NCBI GenBank assembly: GCA_003448835.1
Contig: DLXM01000007.1
Location: 1-10,826, forward strand
Direction: 5' to 3'
Source: Bacteroidota bacterium
GTDB taxonomy: Bacteria > Bacteroidota > Rhodothermia > Balneolales > HLUCCA01
Length of the DNA: 10,826 nucleotides
Part shown: one piece after another, positions 7,880 to 10,826 of the stretch
How the letters are laid out: every line of letters begins with the position of its first letter
How positions within the stretch are numbered: position 1 is the first letter of the stretch
The notes under the pieces: model-generated
The model's input: the letters and a program-made list of their open reading frames with translations, nothing else
Databases searched by the model: none
Told to the model about the DNA's origin: nothing
Made by a program: the position numbers and the translations under genes

Positions 7880-9243
7880 TAATAAACTTTATATCCCCAG
7901 GGTGATAAATTCACATCAGTTTCCGTTGTCAACGTGATACTTTCATCGGTAAATAAGTCTTTATAGTCACCTCGAATCAAATCCGATGTGATACCTTGAT
8001 TTATTTCTTCTTCTCCCAGATTTAGTAGCACCAGTACTTTATCTATACCTGAATCGCGGACAAAAGCATACAGACCTGGATGATCAGTATCAATTCTTTG
8101 CATCCGTGCGCCTTTTTCACCATTAGCTAAAGCAGAATTTATCGACTTCAAGTGATTTAATTTACTGTAGAATTCAAAGTATTCATTCATTTGCCAGGGG
8201 ATAGGATCTTTTTCGAAAAACTCGAGACGCTTATCCATCCCCATTTCTTGTCCATTGTAGATTAATGGCATCCCTTCCATTGTATGAGATAAGACTGCAA
8301 ACGTTTTAGCAGCAGGTCCCATTCGTTCAAATTCTGTTCCATTCCAGGAATTCTCATCATGATTTGAGGTAAAATGCATTCTAAATGAACCAGCTGGAAA
8401 ATTTTTACGATCCTCATCCAAATATTCATCAATCTTGTCAGGTGATTCATTCCCGCGAGCTATTTCATTAAATAAATGATGCATTCTCCATCCATATGAC
8501 ATGTCAAAAGCTGATGTATGATGTGCCGGATCCTCGGCTTCTGCAAGCATAAATACTGGCTTAATAGAATCGAGATCAACTCGAACTTCATTCCAGAATT
8601 CAGTCGGCACCAAGTATGCAACATCACATCGATATCCATCTATGTTGAATTCCTCAACCCAATATCTCAAAGCGGATTGCATATAGGTCCAGATTTCCTT
8701 GTTCTCATAATCGAGTTGAATAACATCATCCCAATCGGTTCCTCTTGGAGGAATAAAATTACCTTCTTCATTTTTTTCGAAATAATGAGGGTTAGTAGTA
8801 GCAACCGGATTATCCCAGGCAGTATGATTTGCAACCCAATCAATGATTATTTTCATCTCGAGCGCATGAGCAGCATCAACCAACTCTTTAAAATCTTGTT
8901 TTGTACCGAAATCAGGATTTACATCGAAATAATCCTTAACAGAATAAAAACTCCCGAGGGATCCCTTTCTGTTCACTTCACCAATTGGATGGATTGGCAT
9001 TAACCATAGAATTTCAACGCCTAAATCTTTCAATCGTGGAAGATCGTTTTCTAATGCTTTAAACGTTCCTTCTTCACTGAATTGACGGATATTTACTTCA
9101 TAAATTGTACTGTTATAACTCCATTCAGGATGGATTACCGTAGTTTCCGAATGAGTTGGGATGACATCTGGTTGTTTGTTACATCCCAGAATTAATAGAG
9201 GAAGAAGAATAGACCAAAAAAAATTGATTTTATAATTACACAT
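7873..9243 (-). CDS. GH13 alpha-amylase-family glycosidase, lipoprotein
   Basis: This is a probable lipid-anchored glycoside hydrolase acting on alpha-glucans or maltooligosaccharides in the periplasm or at the surface. The 456-residue protein has a signal peptide ending LILGC, with Cys21 as the lipid site. The (beta/alpha)8 barrel begins around residue 42 and keeps the four GH13 regions: DWVANH (135-140), GYRCD (203-207, Asp207 the nucleophile), LAEAE (233-237, Glu235 the likely acid/base) and TSNHD (292-296, Asp296 the stabiliser). The catalytic triad is therefore intact. The last 80 or so residues (VLVLLNLGEEE... to a tyrosine-rich end) fit the usual short beta domain C. The ATG gives a full signal peptide; no Shine-Dalgarno is seen. 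The gene is monocistronic as far as visible, divergent from sufB and convergent with pta. Amylase, neopullulanase and glucosidase subfamilies cannot be told apart by eye. Confidence 0.9.
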   Translation of the reverse strand: MCNYKINFFWSILLPLLILGCNKQPDVIPTHSETTVIHPEWSYNSTIYEVNIRQFSEEGTFKALENDLPRLKDLGVEILWLMPIHPIGEVNRKGSLGSFYSVKDYFDVNPDFGTKQDFKELVDAAHALEMKIIIDWVANHTAWDNPVATTNPHYFEKNEEGNFIPPRGTDWDDVIQLDYENKEIWTYMQSALRYWVEEFNIDGYRCDVAYLVPTEFWNEVRVDLDSIKPVFMLAEAEDPAHHTSAFDMSYGWRMHHLFNEIARGNESPDKIDEYLDEDRKNFPAGSFRMHFTSNHDENSWNGTEFERMGPAAKTFAVLSHTMEGMPLIYNGQEMGMDKRLEFFEKDPIPWQMNEYFEFYSKLNHLKSINSALANGEKGARMQRIDTDHPGLYAFVRDSGIDKVLVLLNLGEEEINQGITSDLIRGDYKDLFTDESITLTTETDVNLSPWGYKVYYY

Positions 9244-9290
9244 AACAAACCCGTTTAATAGTATAGGTGAGAAAAGTTCTAATGATTGAA

Positions 9291-9323
9291 TTTAAAAATA
9301 TTGTTCCAATATTCAGTTTTAAA
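9291..9323. repeat. Imperfect inverted repeat upstream of the amylase gene
   Basis: TTTAAAA (9291-9297) pairs with TTTTAAA (9317-9323). The inner ATATTG (9298-9303) pairs with CAATAT (9307-9312) around a TTC centre, leaving a 4-nt asymmetric bulge at 9313-9316. The inner core AATATTG-TTC-CAATATT (9297-9313) is a perfect 7+3+7 dyad. It lies about 50-80 nt before the amylase ATG, upstream of the possible -10, so an operator for a sugar-responsive regulator is plausible. Low GC makes it a poor terminator, and some chance symmetry is expected in AT-rich DNA. Confidence 0.45.
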
Positions 9324-9441
9324 TTTTTATTTCGAACCTGAATCAAACTTAAAACTTATCTACATCTGAAAGCCCGATCGAGTCAAAAATCACGATTTTG
9401 GGATGATTAAGAACGCAATTTTGATTATATTATATCTATTA

Positions 9442-9463
9442 AATCTAAATAAGGCTTTAGATT
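9442..9463. repeat. Perfect 8-bp inverted repeat upstream of sufB
   Basis: AATCTAAA (9442-9449) and TTTAGATT (9456-9463) are exact reverse complements around the 6-nt centre TAAGGC. The site is about 95-115 nt before the sufB start. It could be an operator or a weak hairpin in a long leader. There is no T-run directly after it, so it is not an intrinsic terminator. It does not resemble the IscR or Fur consensus sequences I know. Confidence 0.35.
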
Positions 9464-9512
9464 ATTAGATATTTGATTTCTGAGATTCTGAACGTTGAAT
9501 CTTATATCAATG

Positions 9513-9538
9513 TTGACACTGTCTAAGTCTTTTAAAAT
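9513..9538 (+). promoter_or_regulatory. Candidate sufB promoter with short spacer
   Basis: TTGACA at 9513-9518 is a perfect -35 hexamer, and TAAAAT at 9533-9538 matches the -10 consensus at five of six positions. The spacer is only 14 nt, well below the usual 16-18, so unassisted use by the housekeeping sigma factor is doubtful. If used, the leader would be about 14 nt. Bacteroidota also use a different consensus (TAnnTTTG), for which I found no well-placed match before sufB. Confidence 0.25.
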
Positions 9539-9558
9539 TAAGAAAAATTACGAGTATA

Positions 9559-10826
9559 ATGAGCGAATACGATGCATTAGACACGGTAGTGTCCCAACCA
9601 TACAAATATGGTTTTGTTACGGATGTTACTTATGAAGATTTTCCAAGAGGATTAAACGAAGATATTATAAGAATGCTATCACAACGAAAAGGTGAACCTG
9701 AATTTATGCTCGAATTCAGATTAAAAGCATATCGGTCCTGGTTGAAAATGGAAGAACCAAAATGGCATAATGTTCAGTATAATCCAATTGATTATCAGGA
9801 TATCATCTATTATTCAGTACCGAAAAAAGTGCCAAAATTAGATAGTTTAGACCAGGTTGACCCTAAGATATTAGAGACTTACGAAAAACTTGGTATTCCA
9901 CTTTCTGAACAAAAAATGTTGGCAAATGTTGCTGTAGATGCTGTATTTGATTCGGTTTCGGTGGCGACAACTTTCAGAGCAAAACTTGCTGAAGCTGGCG
10001 TGATTTTTTGCTCTATTTCAGATGCGGTGAAAGACCATCCCGATCTTATCAAAAAGTATTTAGGAAGCGTTGTTCCCGTAACAGACAATTTCTTTTCAGC
10101 ATTGAATGCGGCTGTATTTACGGATGGTTCATTTTGTTACATCCCTAAGGGAGTGGCATGTCCGATGGAATTATCGACCTATTTCAGAATAAATAATGCA
10201 GATTCAGGTCAATTTGAACGAACATTGATCGTAGCTGAAGAGGGTAGCTCTGTGAGTTACCTTGAAGGTTGTACAGCACCTCAGTTTAGTAAAAATCAGT
10301 TACATGCTGCTGTTGTTGAAATTGTAGCATTAGACAATGCTCAAGTAAAATACTCCACTGTTCAGAACTGGTATTCCGGAGATGAAAATGGAGTAGGTGG
10401 TATTTACAATTTTGTTACCAAACGTGGTTTATGCAAAGGTATAAACTCAAAAATATCCTGGACCCAGGTCGAAACCGGATCCTCTATCACCTGGAAGTAT
10501 CCCAGTGTTATTCTACAGGGTGACAACTCAATTGGGGAATTCTACTCTGTTGCCGTTACAAATAACAAAATGCAGGCTGATACAGGTACAAAAATGATCC
10601 ATATCGGCAAAAATACCCGTAGCACGATCATATCTAAAGGAATTTCAGCCGGAGAGTCAAATAATAGCTATCGTGGACTCGTGAAAATTGGTAAAAAAGC
10701 AGATAATGCTCGTAATTACAGTGTTTGTGACTCTATGCTAATAGGTGATCGATGTGGTGCACATACTTTCCCATATATTGAGTCTGCAAATCATACTGCC
10801 AGTATTGAACATGAAGCAACAACTTC
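9559..10826 (+). CDS. sufB: Fe-S cluster assembly scaffold protein SufB (3' end outside window)
   Basis: SufB is the scaffold subunit of the cytoplasmic SufBC2D complex, which builds Fe-S clusters on persulfide sulfur delivered by SufS and a sulfur carrier. From the ATG at 9559 the frame stays open to the window edge, giving 422 complete codons; the family is about 470-500 residues, so roughly 50-70 are missing. The start gives the expected N-terminus (YKYGFVTDV near residue 15). Family motifs include [19 protein letters not shown] with Cys238, [19 protein letters not shown] from residue 390, and the IEHEATT end. Cys238 matches the cysteine known as Cys254 in Escherichia coli SufB. By spacing, Cys390, His418 and Glu419 match its Cys405, His433 and Glu434, an alignment made by eye. 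sufC and sufD probably follow outside the window. The upstream context shows no sufR or iscR gene. Only a weak purine-rich stretch, AAGAAAA, precedes the ATG. Confidence 0.95.
   Translation, partial: MSEYDALDTVVSQPYKYGFVTDVTYEDFPRGLNEDIIRMLSQRKGEPEFMLEFRLKAYRSWLKMEEPKWHNVQYNPIDYQDIIYYSVPKKVPKLDSLDQVDPKILETYEKLGIPLSEQKMLANVAVDAVFDSVSVATTFRAKLAEAGVIFCSISDAVKDHPDLIKKYLGSVVPVTDNFFSALNAAVFTDGSFCYIPKGVACPMELSTYFRINNADSGQFERTLIVAEEGSSVSYLEGCTAPQFSKNQLHAAVVEIVALDNAQVKYSTVQNWYSGDENGVGGIYNFVTKRGLCKGINSKISWTQVETGSSITWKYPSVILQGDNSIGEFYSVAVTNNKMQADTGTKMIHIGKNTRSTIISKGISAGESNNSYRGLVKIGKKADNARNYSVCDSMLIGDRCGAHTFPYIESANHTASIEHEATT

Larger units (their letters stand above)
9244..9558. other. Divergent intergenic region between amylase and sufB genes
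   Basis: These 315 bases hold no convincing gene on either strand. They are very AT-rich and must contain start signals for both flanking genes. I see two inverted repeats (9291-9323 and 9442-9463) and a consensus TTGACA at 9513-9518 on the sufB side. On the amylase side, TATACT at 9265-9260 (minus strand) is a possible -10 that would give a 5' leader of about 9 nt, but its -35 partner is poor. No Rrf2 (IscR/SufR-like) regulator gene or recognisable IscR or Fur box is present, although sufB operons are often controlled by such regulators. No riboswitch was recognised. Confidence 0.6.

Noticed and set aside
8518..9003. 161-codon open frame on the plus strand inside the amylase gene
   Set aside because: It lies wholly antisense to conserved GH13 motifs, shows no recognisable domain, and reads like a shadow of the real coding frame.
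9344..9351. TAAGTTTG on the minus strand, a match to the Bacteroidota -7 consensus TAnnTTTG
   Set aside because: The nearest TTTG-like -33 partner is about 32 nt upstream, too far, and the site is 100 nt before the amylase gene. One 8-mer with two free positions is weak evidence.
9386..9399. AAAATC-AC-GATTTT symmetry in the intergenic region
   Set aside because: It has six pairs with a 2-nt centre in AT-rich DNA, too short to form a stable hairpin and easily expected by chance.
9555..9560. Perfect TATAAT hexamer
   Set aside because: It overlaps the sufB ATG, so a transcript starting from it would begin inside the gene. The SufB N-terminal family sequence begins at or near this ATG, so this is a chance match.
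9879..10088. 69-codon open frame on the minus strand
   Set aside because: It is entirely antisense to the conserved sufB coding sequence, with no family resemblance.

Overview
The window is ordinary-looking, AT-rich chromosomal DNA with tightly packed genes. No RNA gene, insertion sequence, CRISPR array or phage gene is visible. The source is probably a free-living member of the Bacteroidota/FCB group, for example a Balneola-like or Neomarinimicrobiota-like lineage. This is an inference from three things: most start codons lack a Shine-Dalgarno sequence, there are two lipoproteins with Bacteroidota-style short signal peptides, and the protein families present fit. No marker gene settles the phylum.

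Layout, left to right. (1) 1-1576: the 3' part of a UDP-glucose 6-dehydrogenase gene overlaps a UDP-glucuronate decarboxylase gene by 8 nt. Together they convert UDP-glucose to UDP-glucuronate and then to UDP-xylose, so this is the end of a nucleotide-sugar operon for surface polysaccharide or glycoconjugates. A good intrinsic terminator hairpin follows at 1600-1634. (2) 1646-7879: five co-directional genes at spacings of 0, +2, -1 and -4 nt, so almost certainly one transcription unit. They are a NodU/CmcH/SxtI-type O-carbamoyltransferase, an SxtJ-type membrane protein, acetate kinase (ackA), a large lipoprotein, and phosphate acetyltransferase (pta). (3) 7873-9243, minus strand: a GH13 alpha-amylase-family lipoprotein whose stop overlaps the end of pta. 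(4) 9244-9558: the only substantial intergenic region, divergent, with two inverted repeats and weak promoter-like elements. (5) 9559 onward: sufB, the Fe-S cluster scaffold gene, running off the right edge.

How the genes work together: groups 1 and 2 suggest production and carbamoylation of a sugar-containing surface or secreted product. The ackA and pta genes give the reversible acetate / acetyl-phosphate / acetyl-CoA pathway. The most unusual item is the gene between them, which encodes a lipoprotein with a bacterial SH3-like domain and a C-terminal caspase (peptidase C14) fold. Both catalytic positions are replaced (His to Ile427, Cys to Asp476), and the mature protein's only cysteine is the lipidated one. 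It is therefore a pseudo-caspase, held in an operon with central acetate metabolism by overlapping stop and start codons on both sides.
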